Counted from the stretch's first letter, positions 8,201 to 17,324 are shown. The stretch is 64,000 bases of DNA from CAG-217 sp963642245 (GCA_963642245.1 CAVIFY010000007.1:1-64000), one strand, 5' to 3'. A program made the numbers and translations. The notes: generated by a model not told the origin, from the letters alone.

Positions 8201-8644
8201 TTAAAATGGTAAATCGTCGTCGTCATCCACGATCTCTTCAAAATCGCTGTTATCTGCGCTGGCGTAGCTGGGCGCCGGTTGCGCAAAAGCGGGATTGGAG
8301 TTTGCGCCGGTAGTGCCACTCTCTGCCTTAGAGCCGCAGAAGGACACATTGCTGGCAACGACCTGTACACTCTTTCTCTTGTTTCCGTCCTTATCGGTGA
8401 AGTTATCCGTCTGGATAGAGCCCTCCACAGCGATCATGGAGCCTTTGCGGAAATACTTGGATACGAATTCCGCAGTCTGGCGCCAGGCGGTCACATCAAT
8501 GAAGTCTGCCTTGCGCTCCTCGCCGGCCCGCTGAAAGTTGCGGTCCACGGCCACCTGAAAACGCACGACAGAAACGCCGGTGGGCGTTGTTCTCAGTTCC
8601 GGATCATAGGTCAGGCGACCCATGATAGCCACTACATTGATCAT
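8201..8644 (-). CDS. ssb: Single-stranded DNA-binding protein
   Basis: This 147-residue protein has the OB fold in about residues 1-105 (MINVVAIMGRLTYDPELRTTPTG, FIDVTAWRQTAEFVSKYFRKGS, NKRKSVQVVASNV). A Ser/Ala/Pro-rich linker follows, then the acidic tip DDDDLPF that recruits partner proteins. It lies between rpsF and rpsR, the usual Firmicute arrangement. Confidence 0.97.
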   Translation of the reverse strand: MINVVAIMGRLTYDPELRTTPTGVSVVRFQVAVDRNFQRAGEERKADFIDVTAWRQTAEFVSKYFRKGSMIAVEGSIQTDNFTDKDGNKRKSVQVVASNVSFCGSKAESGTTGANSNPAFAQPAPSYASADNSDFEEIVDDDDDLPF

Positions 8645-8654
8645 GTGCTCCTCC

Positions 8655-8945
8655 TTACTCGCCCTTAGCGACGATCAGAGAACGCAGCACGCCGTCAGTA
8701 ATGTTGATCACACGATCCAGCTCTGCGGGGAAAGACTCCTCACTGCTGAACTGAGCGATCACATAGTAACCCTCGGTCTCGTAGTTGATGGGATAAGCCA
8801 GCTTGCGCTTGCCCCATTCCTCAACTTCGCCAAGAGTGCCATGCTTGCTGATGAGATCCGTAAACTTGGTCTTGAGCGCCTGAGCAGCCTCCTCACCCTT
8901 GGACAGGGAGAAAACCAATACGATTTCATAGTTCTTCAATGCCAT
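8655..8945 (-). CDS. rpsF: 30S ribosomal protein S6
   Basis: This 96-residue S6 has the usual MALKNYEIVLVFS start, the WGKRKLAYPINYETEGYYV core and a C-terminal ITDGVLRSLIV. ATG 8943-8945 follows AGGAGGTGC, which settles the start; a longer frame upstream runs back into the leader and promoter. First gene of the rpsF-ssb-rpsR operon. Confidence 0.96.
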   Translation of the reverse strand: MALKNYEIVLVFSLSKGEEAAQALKTKFTDLISKHGTLGEVEEWGKRKLAYPINYETEGYYVIAQFSSEESFPAELDRVINITDGVLRSLIVAKGE

Positions 8946-9018
8946 TCTAAAGCACCTCCTTCTGGTCTTTTGGCCGTACATCCTGTGCACGGCAAGGATT
9001 ACTGTTCCACGGAACAGC
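8946..9018 (-). promoter_or_regulatory. rpsF leader with two hairpins, possible S6:S18 autoregulatory element
   Basis: The roughly 75-nt leader can form a 5' hairpin from CTGTTCC and GGAACAG (9002-9017). It can also form an 8-bp stem GCCGTGCA with TGTACGGC (one G-U pair) just upstream of the ribosome site. Many Firmicutes carry an S6:S18-binding leader at this place. I see structure and the right position but cannot confirm the conserved CCG-bulge pseudoknot by eye. Confidence 0.45.
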
Positions 9019-9024
9019 CTATGT

Positions 9025-9053
9025 AGTATAACAGAAAGCGCCGCCCCTGTCAA
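9025..9053 (-). promoter_or_regulatory. Strong SigA promoter of rpsF operon
   Basis: Consensus -35 TTGACA (9053-9048) and -10 TATACT (9030-9025) are 17 bases apart, with extended TGT directly before the -10. Confidence 0.9.
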
Positions 9054-9117
9054 GCAAAACTTGCGCCCCGGGCGGCGTTCTTTCGTCTATTCCTATATAT
9101 AGCGGCGGCAGTGGGCG

Positions 9118-9780
9118 TTACACATACCGCAGCACATCGCTGACCCGCTCGATCACAGGCACATCGGCGCGCAGGTCCCGGTCCTTGAACCAGCCCCAGT
9201 TCATCCGCACCGCCTGCATACCCGCAGACAAAGCGCCGGCAATATCGTTCACCGGGTGGTCGCCCACATACATACAGTCCGCCGGGGGCAGCTGCACTTT
9301 GTCACAGGCGTAGAGGAACAGCGCCGGGTCCGGCTTGTGGACCCCCACATCGCCGCTGACCACCACCAGGTCCAGAAAGGGGCGCAGGCCGCTCTCGTCC
9401 ATCTTATGATTTTGCAAATAGGACGGGCCGTTGGTGATCACGCCGGTAACAATACCCTTCTCCCGCAGGGCCTGCAACATCGGCACCGCGTCCGGGAAGA
9501 TCACGCAGCAGTCGCCAAAGGTGCGGTCGTAGTGTTCCGCCAGCGCCTCTGCCGTGGGGGCGTCCGTCCAGTGCCAAAGGGCGATCAGCCCTTTGTACCA
9601 CTCTATCCGGTCCACATAGCCGCCGTTGCCGCTTTGGCGCATTTGGTGCTTTTTCTCCTCCAGCTCGCCGCCGGTCACACCGGGGAAGAACCGGGCAAAA
9701 AAGCCGTCCATATACCGCTCAAAGGCCGCCGTGCGGTCCTGCAAGGTCTCGTCAAAATCAAAGAATACTGCTTTTATCAT
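9118..9780 (-). CDS. HAD-superfamily hydrolase (YjjG/PhoE-like)
   Basis: This 220-residue haloacid dehalogenase-type phosphatase has motif I FFDFDETLQDRT, motif II GVITNGP, motif III Lys in VHKPDPALF and motif IV YVGDHPVNDIAGA. The alpha-helical cap lies between motifs I and II. The second motif I Asp is present, so it should be an active phosphatase. The substrate is unknown; relatives act on nucleotides or sugar phosphates. ATG 9778-9780 lies inside the 3' end of the original ribF frame (23-base overlap), showing that the two genes were once coupled. Confidence 0.88.
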   Translation of the reverse strand: MIKAVFFDFDETLQDRTAAFERYMDGFFARFFPGVTGGELEEKKHQMRQSGNGGYVDRIEWYKGLIALWHWTDAPTAEALAEHYDRTFGDCCVIFPDAVPMLQALREKGIVTGVITNGPSYLQNHKMDESGLRPFLDLVVVSGDVGVHKPDPALFLYACDKVQLPPADCMYVGDHPVNDIAGALSAGMQAVRMNWGWFKDRDLRADVPVIERVSDVLRYV

Positions 9781-10560
9781 GATCCAGTTGCTCCCGTAGC
9801 GCTCCGATGGAAGAAAACTTCTGTTCCGGGCGCAAAAAACGCACCAGCTCCACCTGCACCGTTTGGCCGTACAAGTCGCCGTTGTAGTCAAAAATATGGG
9901 TCTCTGCCAAGGGGGTCTCCACCTGCCAGGTGGGGTAAAGCCCCGATACCAGGTGTCCCCCACCAAAATGCGGCTCTCATACACGCCGAATTTGGGCAGC
10001 ACCAGTCCCTCCGGGTACTGCTGGTTAATGGTGGGATAGCCGATGGTGCGGCCCCGGGCGTCGCCGTGGAGCACCGGGTTTTCAAAAGTAAAGTTGTAGC
10101 CCAGCATGGCTGCCGCCTGCTCCATCTCGCCGGCCTGTATCGCCGCTCGAATACGAGTGGAGCTGATGGGCGCGCCCTGGTAGTCCTGGTGCTCTAAGAT
10201 ACGCACCCAAATGCCCCGGTCCTCCAGGTACGCCCGCAGGCGCATTGCGTCCCAGGCAGCGTCCTTGCCAAAGCGGAAATTAAACCCGCACAGCACCATA
10301 CCGGCACCAAAGCGACCGATAAGCACATCCTCCACAAACTGCCGACCGTCCATATTGCGAATGGCGTCAAAATCCGCAAACACCGCCGTGGGGTAGCGGC
10401 GCTGAAAAATGCTCTTTTGCAGCAGGGAAAAGCGGTTGTGCACGCAGTAGATCACCACCTGCTCTGCCCCGGTGCACACAATATTGTGCGCCCGGTGCAT
10501 ACCGTCAAAATCCCCCATGGCCACCGCCGTTATTCTCTTTTGGTTCTCACTCTTTTGCAT
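9758..10560 (-). pseudogene. ribF: Riboflavin kinase / FAD synthetase, interrupted by a small deletion with frameshift
   Basis: Residues 1 to about 207 match bifunctional RibF: an FAD-synthetase part (MGDFDGMHRAHN, VLCGFNFRFGKDA, ISSTRIRAAIQAG) and the start of flavokinase (GDARGRTIGYPTIN, KFGVYESR). After VGDTWYRG near base 9940 the frame is lost. The expected continuation LYPTWQVETPL...HIFDYNGDLYG...RFLRPEQKF is found in another frame and stops at 9758-9760. The conserved VxNIG segment that should link the halves is missing, which fits a deletion of about 16 bases. RibF makes FMN and FAD and is usually essential, so either another copy exists or this is an assembly error. Confidence 0.85.
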
Positions 10561-10566
10561 ACAAAT

Positions 10567-11466
10567 TTATCTCATTACCATCACGCGAGCCACCAGCAAC
10601 TGGCTGCCGTCTGCCGACGGACTGCCCAGTCCCAGGAACACACCCGCCGGGTCATACACCCGGTAATAGCGCTCTGTCAGCTGCCGGTGCAGCCGCACCG
10701 CGTCCAGCGCGCCGCCGTTGCCGAACCGCCGCGCCTGGGGCGCCGTTACCTGCAAAGCCGGGTACGCCGCCAGCAGCTCATCCACCGGGCGCAGGCAGGG
10801 GGCAAAATCGCCGCCGCTGTCTCGCAGGGCTTGCAGCTGCTCCAAGGTCACGCAATCCGCCAGCTCCACCCCCATAGCGCAGGTGCGCTGCAAGGCGGTC
10901 ATCACCGCGCCGCAACCCAAAGCCTGTCCCAGGTCGTGGATCAAAGTCCGAATATAGGTGCCCTTGGTGCAGGTCACATCTATGGTATAGGTATTCTTTT
11001 CTTCTTCCGCTGCCGTCAGGCGCAGATCCAAAATGGTCACCGGGCGGGCCGCTCGCTCCACGGTCTTGCCCTGGCGAGCCAATTCATACAACCGCTGACC
11101 GTCCACGCTCACCGCCGAGTACATCGGCGGCACCTGCATGATCTCGCCCCGAAAGGCAGAAAGCGCCGCCTCAACAGCCGCCCGATCCGCAGTGACCGGT
11201 CGGCGGGTGAGCACCGTGCCGGTACAATCCTGGGTGTCCGTTGTCTCCCCCAGGCGGAAGGTGGCCAGGTAGCGCTTGTTGCTGTCCGGCAAATAGTCAA
11301 GAAAGCGGGTGGCCCCGCCCAGCAGCACCGGCAGCACGCCGGTAGCCATAGGATCCAGGGTGCCGGTATGGCCCGCCTTGCGCTCCCGGGTGATCCCCCG
11401 CACCTTGGCCACCACGCCAAAGGAGGTGATCTCCGCCGGTTTGCAAATACACAGAACGCCGGTCAT
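10567..11466 (-). CDS. truB: tRNA pseudouridine-55 synthase
   Basis: This 299-residue enzyme isomerises U55 in the tRNA T-loop. CICKPAEITS opens the fold, AGHTGTLDPMATGVL carries the catalytic Asp near residue 40, and MYSAVSVDGQRLYELAR.G and CTKGTYIRTLIHDLGQALG are the other family motifs. A C-terminal PUA-like tail is present. ATG 11464-11466 overlaps the nrnA stop as ATGA; the upstream codons are rejected for that reason. Confidence 0.95.
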   Translation of the reverse strand: MTGVLCICKPAEITSFGVVAKVRGITRERKAGHTGTLDPMATGVLPVLLGGATRFLDYLPDSNKRYLATFRLGETTDTQDCTGTVLTRRPVTADRAAVEAALSAFRGEIMQVPPMYSAVSVDGQRLYELARQGKTVERAARPVTILDLRLTAAEEEKNTYTIDVTCTKGTYIRTLIHDLGQALGCGAVMTALQRTCAMGVELADCVTLEQLQALRDSGGDFAPCLRPVDELLAAYPALQVTAPQARRFGNGGALDAVRLHRQLTERYYRVYDPAGVFLGLGSPSADGSQLLVARVMVMR

Positions 11467-12404
11467 ACCAGCAGCTCCCCGCACTTCTCCACCAGCTTGG
11501 CCCGGGCGGTCTTTACATCCATATCCAGGGTGCAGGCCGCCGCCTGGGGGTGACCGCCGCCGCCAAAGGCCTTGGCGATCTCCGCCGCGTTCACACTCTC
11601 AAAGGTGCGCAGGGAGGCCTTGCAGGTGCCGTCCGGCTTCTCCCGAATGGTAATGCCCACTTCCACGCCCTCAATCTGGCGGGTCAGGGGGGCCAGGCCC
11701 TCCGTCTCCTGCTCGTTGGAGCCGGTCAGGTGGTACATCTCCTGGGTGACGGTGATAATGGCCACCCGCTCGTCCAGATAAAAGCGCATGGACTCCAGCG
11801 CCAGCCGTTCCAGCCGGGCATAGGTCTTGGTCTTGGTCTCAAACATCACCCGATTGATCCGGCCGTTGTCGGCCCCGGCCTCGATCAGATCCGCTGCAAT
11901 GCGGTAGCTCTCCGCCGTGGCGGAAGCGTAACGAAAGCAGCCGGTGTCCGTAGAAATGCCGGTGTACAGGCAGTTGGCAATGCCCTTATCCAGGGGCACG
12001 CCCATCTCCCGGATCACCTTGTAGATGATCTCGCTGGCAGCAGCGGCGCCGTCGTCCAGCAGCAGCCGGTCCGCATAATCCGTGTTGGTGCCGTGGTGGT
12101 CGATACACAGATCAATATGGTACTTGCCCTGAATGGCGCCCAGCAGCCCCTCGGTGGCCACATCCACCGCCACCACAAACCGGGGGGTAAACTTCATAGG
12201 CACAATATCGTCAAAGAGATAATTGTACTTGGGGGGAATGTCCGCCTCGTTCTTCACATAGGCGAACTTACCCTTTTGCAGCAGCGCCCGGCAAAGGGCA
12301 AAGCCGCAACCCAGTGTGTCTCCGTCCGGGTGGGCGTGGGTCAGAATTAAAATATCGTCCTGCTCCAGCAGCAGCCGGGCACATTCCTTTACATCAATCC
12401 TCAT
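11463..12404 (-). CDS. nrnA: DHH/DHHA1 phosphoesterase NrnA (oligoribonuclease, pAp phosphatase)
   Basis: This 313-residue phosphoesterase breaks down nanoRNAs and 3'-phosphoadenosine 5'-phosphate. N-terminal metal motifs ILTHAHPDGDTLGCG and VAVDVA, and the DHH motif in CIDHHGTNTDYAD, are present. The C-terminal DHHA1 domain shows SLRTFESVNAAEIAKAFGGGGHPQAAAC. Overlaps with rbfA (11 bases) and truB keep the operon tight. Confidence 0.93.
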   Translation of the reverse strand: MRIDVKECARLLLEQDDILILTHAHPDGDTLGCGFALCRALLQKGKFAYVKNEADIPPKYNYLFDDIVPMKFTPRFVVAVDVATEGLLGAIQGKYHIDLCIDHHGTNTDYADRLLLDDGAAAASEIIYKVIREMGVPLDKGIANCLYTGISTDTGCFRYASATAESYRIAADLIEAGADNGRINRVMFETKTKTYARLERLALESMRFYLDERVAIITVTQEMYHLTGSNEQETEGLAPLTRQIEGVEVGITIREKPDGTCKASLRTFESVNAAEIAKAFGGGGHPQAAACTLDMDVKTARAKLVEKCGELLV

Positions 12405-12741
12405 GTTCCAGTTCCTTCAGCTTATCCCAAAGGGCAAAGCCCTTCTCAATGGAGTCGTCGGCAATAAAGCGCAGCTCCGGGCACTTGCGCAGGTGCAGCC
12501 GCTGACCCAGCTCGTGGCGAATATAGCCCTGGGCGGCGGTCAGGCCCTTTACGGACGCCTTGGCCGCCTCCATGCCCTCCATGGCGCTCACATACACCTT
12601 GGCATAGCTGAGATCGTTGGTAACGCTCACCTTGACCACCGTGAGCATACCGCTGATCCGTGGGTCTTTCAGCTCCCGCAGGATCGCCACGATCTCCCGC
12701 TTAATATCCTCTGTAATTCTGTCAATATGATAACCGGGCAT
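12394..12741 (-). CDS. rbfA: Ribosome-binding factor A
   Basis: This 115-residue KH-fold protein assists late 16S maturation and cold adaptation. Visible family motifs are HIDRITEDIKREIVAIL.ELKDPRI, VSVTNDLSYAKVYVS and GYIRHELGQRLHLRKCPELRF.ADDSIEKG. It lies 13 bases after infB, the standard place. Confidence 0.96.
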   Translation of the reverse strand: MPGYHIDRITEDIKREIVAILRELKDPRISGMLTVVKVSVTNDLSYAKVYVSAMEGMEAAKASVKGLTAAQGYIRHELGQRLHLRKCPELRFIADDSIEKGFALWDKLKELEHED

Positions 12742-12754
12742 TTTGCACTCCTAC

Positions 12755-15127
12755 TCAGTCTCTGTACTCCTCGACCACATAGCACTCCAGCACATCGCCG
12801 GGCTGAATATCGTCCCAGCCCTCCAGGCTGATACCGCACTCATAGCCGGAAGATACATCCTTTACATCGTCCTTAAACCGCTTTAAGCCCTTCAGCGGCA
12901 CATCGGCCAGCTGCTTGCCGTCACGCACCAGGCGCACCTTGCCCTCCCGGCGGATATTACCGCTGGTGACCAGGGAGCCTGCAATGGTGCCGGCGGAAGA
13001 GATCTTGTACACCTCGCGTACCTCGGCGGTGCCGGTGTCCACATCTCTGTACTTGGGCGCGCGCATACCGCGCATAGCCGCCTCGATCTCCTCAATGGCG
13101 TCATAAATAATATTGTAGCTGCGAATATCCACGCCGTCCCGGTCTGCGTTCTCCTTAGCCACCGGGTCTACGCCGGTGTTAAACGCCACGATAATGGCGT
13201 TGGAGGCAGCGGCCAGCATCACATCGCTCTCGCTGACGGAGCCCACGGCGCCGTGGATCACATGGACCCGCACCTCGTCGTTTTCGATCTTCAGCAGGGA
13301 CTGCTTTACAGCCTCCACAGAGCCTTGAACATCTGCCTTAATGACCACATTAAAGGCCTTCAGCTCGCCGGCCTGCAAGGTGTCAAACAGGGTGTCCAGC
13401 GTCACCTTGTGGAAGGCGCTGAATTCTTCTTCCTTGGCAGCTTCCTTACGCTGCTCCACCAGCTGGCGGGCCAGCCGCTCGTCGGACACGGCGTTAAAGC
13501 CGTCGCCGCTCATGGGCGCGCTGTCCAGACCCATGATCTCTACCGGCACACTGGGACCGGCGGCGTTCACCTTGCGGCCGCGATAATCGGTCATGGCGCG
13601 CACCTTACCCACGGCCGTACCGGCCACGATCACATCACCGGCATGGAGCGTACCGTTCTGTACCAGCAAGGTAGCGATGGGGCCGCGGCCCTTATCCAGC
13701 TTGGCCTCGATCACCGTACCCTTGGCGGTACGGTCCGGGTTGGCTTTCAGCTCCTGCATTTCCGCCACCAGCAGAATGGTCTCCAGCAGCTTGTCAATGC
13801 CCATCTTGGTCTTGGCAGACACAGGCACGCAGATCACATTGCCGCCCCATTCCTCCGGCACCAGTTCGTGCTCGGTGAGCTGCTGCATCACCCGATCCGG
13901 GTTGGCGCCCTCTTTATCCATCTTGTTAATGGCAACGATAATTTCAACGCCCGCTGCCTTGGCGTGGTTGATGGCCTCAATGGTCTGGGGCATAATGCCG
14001 TCGTCCGCAGCCACTACCAGCACGGCAATATCCGTCGCCATAGCACCGCGGGCACGCATGGCGGTAAAGGCCGCGTGGCCGGGGGTGTCCAGGAAAGTGA
14101 TCTTCTCGCCGTTCGCTTCTACCTGATACGCACCGATGTGCTGGGTAATGCCGCCGGCCTCGGTAGAGGTCACATCCGTATGGCGAATGGCGTCCAAAAT
14201 AGAGGTCTTACCATGGTCAACATGGCCCATTACGCAGACCACCGGCGGGCGCTTAATGGCGTTCTCGTCGTTCTCGTCGTCCTCCTCAATGATCTGCTCC
14301 TCAATGGAGACCACGACCTGCTTCTCCACCTTGGCGCCCAGCTCGGTGGCCACGATCTCTGCGGTATCGTAGTCGATCACTTCGTTCACGCTGGCCATCA
14401 CGCCCAGGCTCATCAGCTTTTTGATCACTTCCGTAGCGGTCATACGCAGCAGGCTTGCCAGATCACCCACGGTGATCTCCTCCGGCACCTTAATGGTGAT
14501 CTGCTGCTTTTTACGCTGCTCCGCAATGCGGGCCAGGCGCTGAGCCTCCGTCTCTCTCTTGGAGCGGGCGCGCATACCCTGGGGCCGCTTTTTGCGGTAC
14601 TGCTTGCTCTTTTGGTTGAGCTTCTGCTTCTTCTGATAATCGCCCATGTTGGAAGCGGGGGCAATGTCCTCGTACTTCTGATTGTACTTCTCCAGGTCCA
14701 CATTGTTCACCCGGGTGTCCACATGACGGGTCTCGCCCTTGGTGCGTGCCTGGGGCGCCTGATTGGCCTTCTTCTTGGCCTTCTCCTCTGCCCGCTTGGC
14801 CGCCTGCTCCGCCATCTGCAAAATGGCAGCCTGGCTCTGGCGCTTCTTGTCCTTCTCCGTGTTGCCGGTGGACTGGGGCTTTTTCTCCTTCTTCTGCTGC
14901 GGGGCCTGGCCCTTGGGCTTATTGGCCCGCAGGGCGTAGAACTTGTCGAAGTTCTCTACGCTGTGGGTCTTGGTAATGCGGTCAAAGAGGGCGTTCAGCT
15001 CCCCCTCCTCCAGCACGGTGGACGGCGACTTCTTGGCCGCGCCGCACTGGGCCAGCAGATCCAAAACTTCTTTATTCTGTACACCGAAGCCGGCAGCGAC
15101 ATCGGATACCTTTACTTTTATGACCAT
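12755..15127 (-). CDS. infB: Translation initiation factor IF-2
   Basis: This 790-residue GTPase brings initiator tRNA to the 30S subunit. It begins with an IF2_N domain, then a Lys/Gln/Ala-rich charged linker (about 75-190) and a second IF2_N module (ITVGDLASLLRMTATEVIKKLM). The G domain has VMGHVDHGKTS (about 300), DTPGHAAF and NKMDK. Domains II to IV end in GWDDIQPGDVLECYVVEEY. Its start overlaps the end of ylxQ by 10 bases. The linker is short next to those of many Clostridia. Confidence 0.97.
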   Translation of the reverse strand: MVIKVKVSDVAAGFGVQNKEVLDLLAQCGAAKKSPSTVLEEGELNALFDRITKTHSVENFDKFYALRANKPKGQAPQQKKEKKPQSTGNTEKDKKRQSQAAILQMAEQAAKRAEEKAKKKANQAPQARTKGETRHVDTRVNNVDLEKYNQKYEDIAPASNMGDYQKKQKLNQKSKQYRKKRPQGMRARSKRETEAQRLARIAEQRKKQQITIKVPEEITVGDLASLLRMTATEVIKKLMSLGVMASVNEVIDYDTAEIVATELGAKVEKQVVVSIEEQIIEEDDENDENAIKRPPVVCVMGHVDHGKTSILDAIRHTDVTSTEAGGITQHIGAYQVEANGEKITFLDTPGHAAFTAMRARGAMATDIAVLVVAADDGIMPQTIEAINHAKAAGVEIIVAINKMDKEGANPDRVMQQLTEHELVPEEWGGNVICVPVSAKTKMGIDKLLETILLVAEMQELKANPDRTAKGTVIEAKLDKGRGPIATLLVQNGTLHAGDVIVAGTAVGKVRAMTDYRGRKVNAAGPSVPVEIMGLDSAPMSGDGFNAVSDERLARQLVEQRKEAAKEEEFSAFHKVTLDTLFDTLQAGELKAFNVVIKADVQGSVEAVKQSLLKIENDEVRVHVIHGAVGSVSESDVMLAAASNAIIVAFNTGVDPVAKENADRDGVDIRSYNIIYDAIEEIEAAMRGMRAPKYRDVDTGTAEVREVYKISSAGTIAGSLVTSGNIRREGKVRLVRDGKQLADVPLKGLKRFKDDVKDVSSGYECGISLEGWDDIQPGDVLECYVVEEYRD

Positions 15128-15447
15128 TCCTTTTCCTCCTGTTGCAATAATTCTTCAATGCGTGCCGCAAAGCCTGCGTCCTCCACCGTGAGCACCCCCG
15201 CCCGGTAACCCAGGGCAAAGTGTATCTCATCTATGGTGCAGGGCAGGGCACGCATACGGGGGGCTTTGGCACGCTTTTGGCCGGCGGTCTCAAACTCGCG
15301 GACCAGCCGGGGCGACACATCCCGCGCCGTCAGCACCAGCTGCGCCTTGCCGTCGCGCACGCTCTGCAAGGCCAGGTCGTGCCCCATTGCCAGCTTGCCT
15401 GCACGGCGGGCAAGCCCCAACATAGAAAGCCACTTGGCGTTATTCAT
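15118..15447 (-). CDS. ylxQ: L7Ae-family RNA-binding protein YlxQ
   Basis: This 109-residue protein has the L7Ae/L30e/S12e/Gadd45 fold, with LSMLGLARRAGKLAMGHDLALQSVRDGKAQLVLTA-type start and a C-terminal helix rich in Glu and Gln. It sits between ylxR and infB in the nusA operon, as in most Firmicutes. It is thought to bind K-turn RNA; its exact role is unsettled. Coupled by overlap to both neighbours. Confidence 0.9.
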   Translation of the reverse strand: MNNAKWLSMLGLARRAGKLAMGHDLALQSVRDGKAQLVLTARDVSPRLVREFETAGQKRAKAPRMRALPCTIDEIHFALGYRAGVLTVEDAGFAARIEELLQQEEKEWS

Positions 15448-15706
15448 CTTTCAGCTCCGCCTCCATACGGTCATAGACCGCGTCGGAGATGGTCACCTCC
15501 AGCGCCCGCTCAAAGGCCCGCTTCTTCCGCGCCTTTTGCAGGCAGGCAGGATCGTGGCACACATAGGCGCCCCGCCCGGCCATCTTGCCGGTGAGATCCA
15601 GCTGCACATCCCCCTGGGGGGTGCGCACCACCCGCACCAGGTCGCGCTTGTCAAACCGTCCGCCGCAACCGGCGCACATACGCACAGGCACTTTCTTTGG
15701 TTTCAT
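15440..15706 (-). CDS. ylxR: YlxR/RnpM family RNA-binding protein
   Basis: This 88-residue basic protein has the family signature PVRMCAGCGGRFDKRDLVRVVR, GRGAYVCHDPACL and KRAFERAL. In B. subtilis the family member RnpM modulates RNase P. Three Cys residues in CAGC and CHDPAC are in the usual positions. It overlaps ylxQ by 8 bases. Confidence 0.94.
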   Translation of the reverse strand: MKPKKVPVRMCAGCGGRFDKRDLVRVVRTPQGDVQLDLTGKMAGRGAYVCHDPACLQKARKKRAFERALEVTISDAVYDRMEAELKDE

Positions 15707-15736
15707 CTTTCCGCCTCCCTGTTTGCAGGCAGCCGC

Positions 15737-16795
15737 TTACTGCTGCGTGCCGTCGTAAAAGCCGGACTCCGGCTTAATGTCGATCTTCCAGCCGGTGAGT
15801 TTGGCAGCCAGGCGCACATTCTGCCCCTTGTTGCCGATGGCCAGGCTCAGCTGATCGTCCGGCACGGTGGCACGGCAGCTTCTGGCTTCCTCATCCAGAA
15901 TCTCTACTCCCACCACATCGGCCGGCGCCAAAGCGGCGGCAATGTAGGTGGGCACATCGTCGTTATACTTCACAATGTCGATCTTCTCGCCACCCAGAGC
16001 GTCCACAATGTTGGACACACGCTGGCCGCGGGGGCCAATGCAGGCGCCCACCGGATCCACATCTTCCTCTTTGCTGAACACGGCGATCTTGGTACGGGAG
16101 CCGGCCTCACGAGAGACAGACTTAATCTCGATGGTACCGTCAAAGATCTCCGGCACCTCCTGCTCAAACAGGCGGCGCACCAGACCCGGGTGGGTACGGC
16201 TGATCATAATTTTGGGACCCTTGCTGCCGTCTTTCACATCCACAACAAAGATCTTGATCAGGCTGTTCTCTACCAGCTCCTCGCCGGGCACCTGCTCGGC
16301 CTTAGGCAGCACAGCCTCGTTCTTGCCGATCTCCAGGGTGGCATTGCCGGTGACCGGGTCTACCCGCAGCACCTTGGCGGAGATCAGCTCCTGGTTCTTG
16401 CTCTGGAACTCCTCCATCAGCTTGCCGCGCTCCGCCTCGCGAATGCCCTGGCGGATCACATGCTTGGCGGTCTGGGCGATAATGCGGCCGAACTCCTTGG
16501 TTTTCAGCGGAATGTCAATGGTCTTGCCCACCTTGGCGCTCTTCTTGATGGCCTGGGCCTCTTCCAAAGTCAGATCCGTGTCCGGGTCCTCCACTTCCTC
16601 TACCACATTCTTGGTCACATACACCTTAAAGCGCTGCTTTTCCGGGTCAATGTCACAGTGGACAATGTCCTTGCCGTTGTAGTCGTGCTTGGCAGCCACG
16701 ACGATGGCGGCAGAAATTTTCTCATACAGGTAATCCTCCGGGATCCCCTTCTCCTGCGCCAGCATTTGCACTGCGTCAAATAATTCCTTACTCAT
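15737..16795 (-). CDS. nusA: Transcription termination/antitermination factor NusA
   Basis: This 352-residue protein has the N-terminal polymerase-binding domain (MSKELFDAVQMLAQEKGI), an S1 domain (about 135-200, ISAKVLRVDPVTGNATLEIG), KH1 (VDPVGACIGPRGQRVSNIV) and KH2 (LSLAIGNKGQNVRLAAKLTGWKIDI). There are no C-terminal acidic repeats, as expected outside Proteobacteria. It controls pausing, and a terminator-like hairpin in this operon's own leader suggests autoregulation. Confidence 0.97.
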   Translation of the reverse strand: MSKELFDAVQMLAQEKGIPEDYLYEKISAAIVVAAKHDYNGKDIVHCDIDPEKQRFKVYVTKNVVEEVEDPDTDLTLEEAQAIKKSAKVGKTIDIPLKTKEFGRIIAQTAKHVIRQGIREAERGKLMEEFQSKNQELISAKVLRVDPVTGNATLEIGKNEAVLPKAEQVPGEELVENSLIKIFVVDVKDGSKGPKIMISRTHPGLVRRLFEQEVPEIFDGTIEIKSVSREAGSRTKIAVFSKEEDVDPVGACIGPRGQRVSNIVDALGGEKIDIVKYNDDVPTYIAAALAPADVVGVEILDEEARSCRATVPDDQLSLAIGNKGQNVRLAAKLTGWKIDIKPESGFYDGTQQ

Positions 16796-16813
16796 TTTCC
16801 GATCACCTTTCCT

Positions 16814-17311
16814 TTATTCCTGAAAATCCTGTTCAAAGTCTGCTATATTAAAATCGTCCAACTTCACAAAGGCTGTGTCCTTCTTTTGCACACACAGCGC
16901 CTGGCCGGAAGTTAGGCGAACGGTTATCTCGCCGTTATTATATTGCTCCAGCGTGCCGGAGAAATCCCGCGCCCCGTCTACCGGGCGAATGGTGCGCACC
17001 AGCACCGGCGCGCCGATATACTGCAAAAAGTGGCTGTCCTGCACCAGCTCCCGCTCAATACCGGGAGAGCTGACCTCCAGGGTGTAGGCCTCCTTGATGG
17101 GGTCCTCCCTGTCCAGCGGCTCCTGGAGCGCCCGGCTCATGGCCACGCAGTCGTCCATACTCACGCCGCCGTCCTTGTCAATAAACACCCGCAGATAGTG
17201 CTGGGTGCCCTCCTTTACGAACCGCACATCCCAGAGCGAAAGCCCCAGCTCGGCCGCAATAGGGGCGCACAGCGCCTGCACACGGGATACCACATTTCCC
17301 TTGCCTGCCAA
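16814..17311 (-). CDS. rimP: Ribosome maturation factor RimP, TTG start
   Basis: This 165-residue protein helps 30S assembly. Its two-domain form shows LGLSLWDVRFVKEGTQHYLRVFIDKDGGVSMDDC and the ALQEPLDREDPIKEAYTLEVSSPGIERELV signature. The only suitable start is TTG at 17309-17311, seven bases after AGGGAGG, so initiation is from a weak codon with a strong ribosome site. First gene of the nusA-infB operon. Confidence 0.94.
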   Translation of the reverse strand: MAGKGNVVSRVQALCAPIAAELGLSLWDVRFVKEGTQHYLRVFIDKDGGVSMDDCVAMSRALQEPLDREDPIKEAYTLEVSSPGIERELVQDSHFLQYIGAPVLVRTIRPVDGARDFSGTLEQYNNGEITVRLTSGQALCVQKKDTAFVKLDDFNIADFEQDFQE

Positions 17312-17324
17312 TGAAAAACCTCCC

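Noticed and set aside
9118..10560. A single 480-residue RibF-HAD fusion protein
   Set aside because: The linking segment is out-of-frame RibF sequence (Trp-, Arg- and Pro-rich), and the true RibF C-terminus is readable in another frame. The HAD gene has its own ATG at 9780.
13253..15208. 651-codon open frame opposite infB
   Set aside because: It is the antisense shadow of a GC-rich gene; the Leu/His/Gly-rich composition has no domain, and it lacks a ribosome site.
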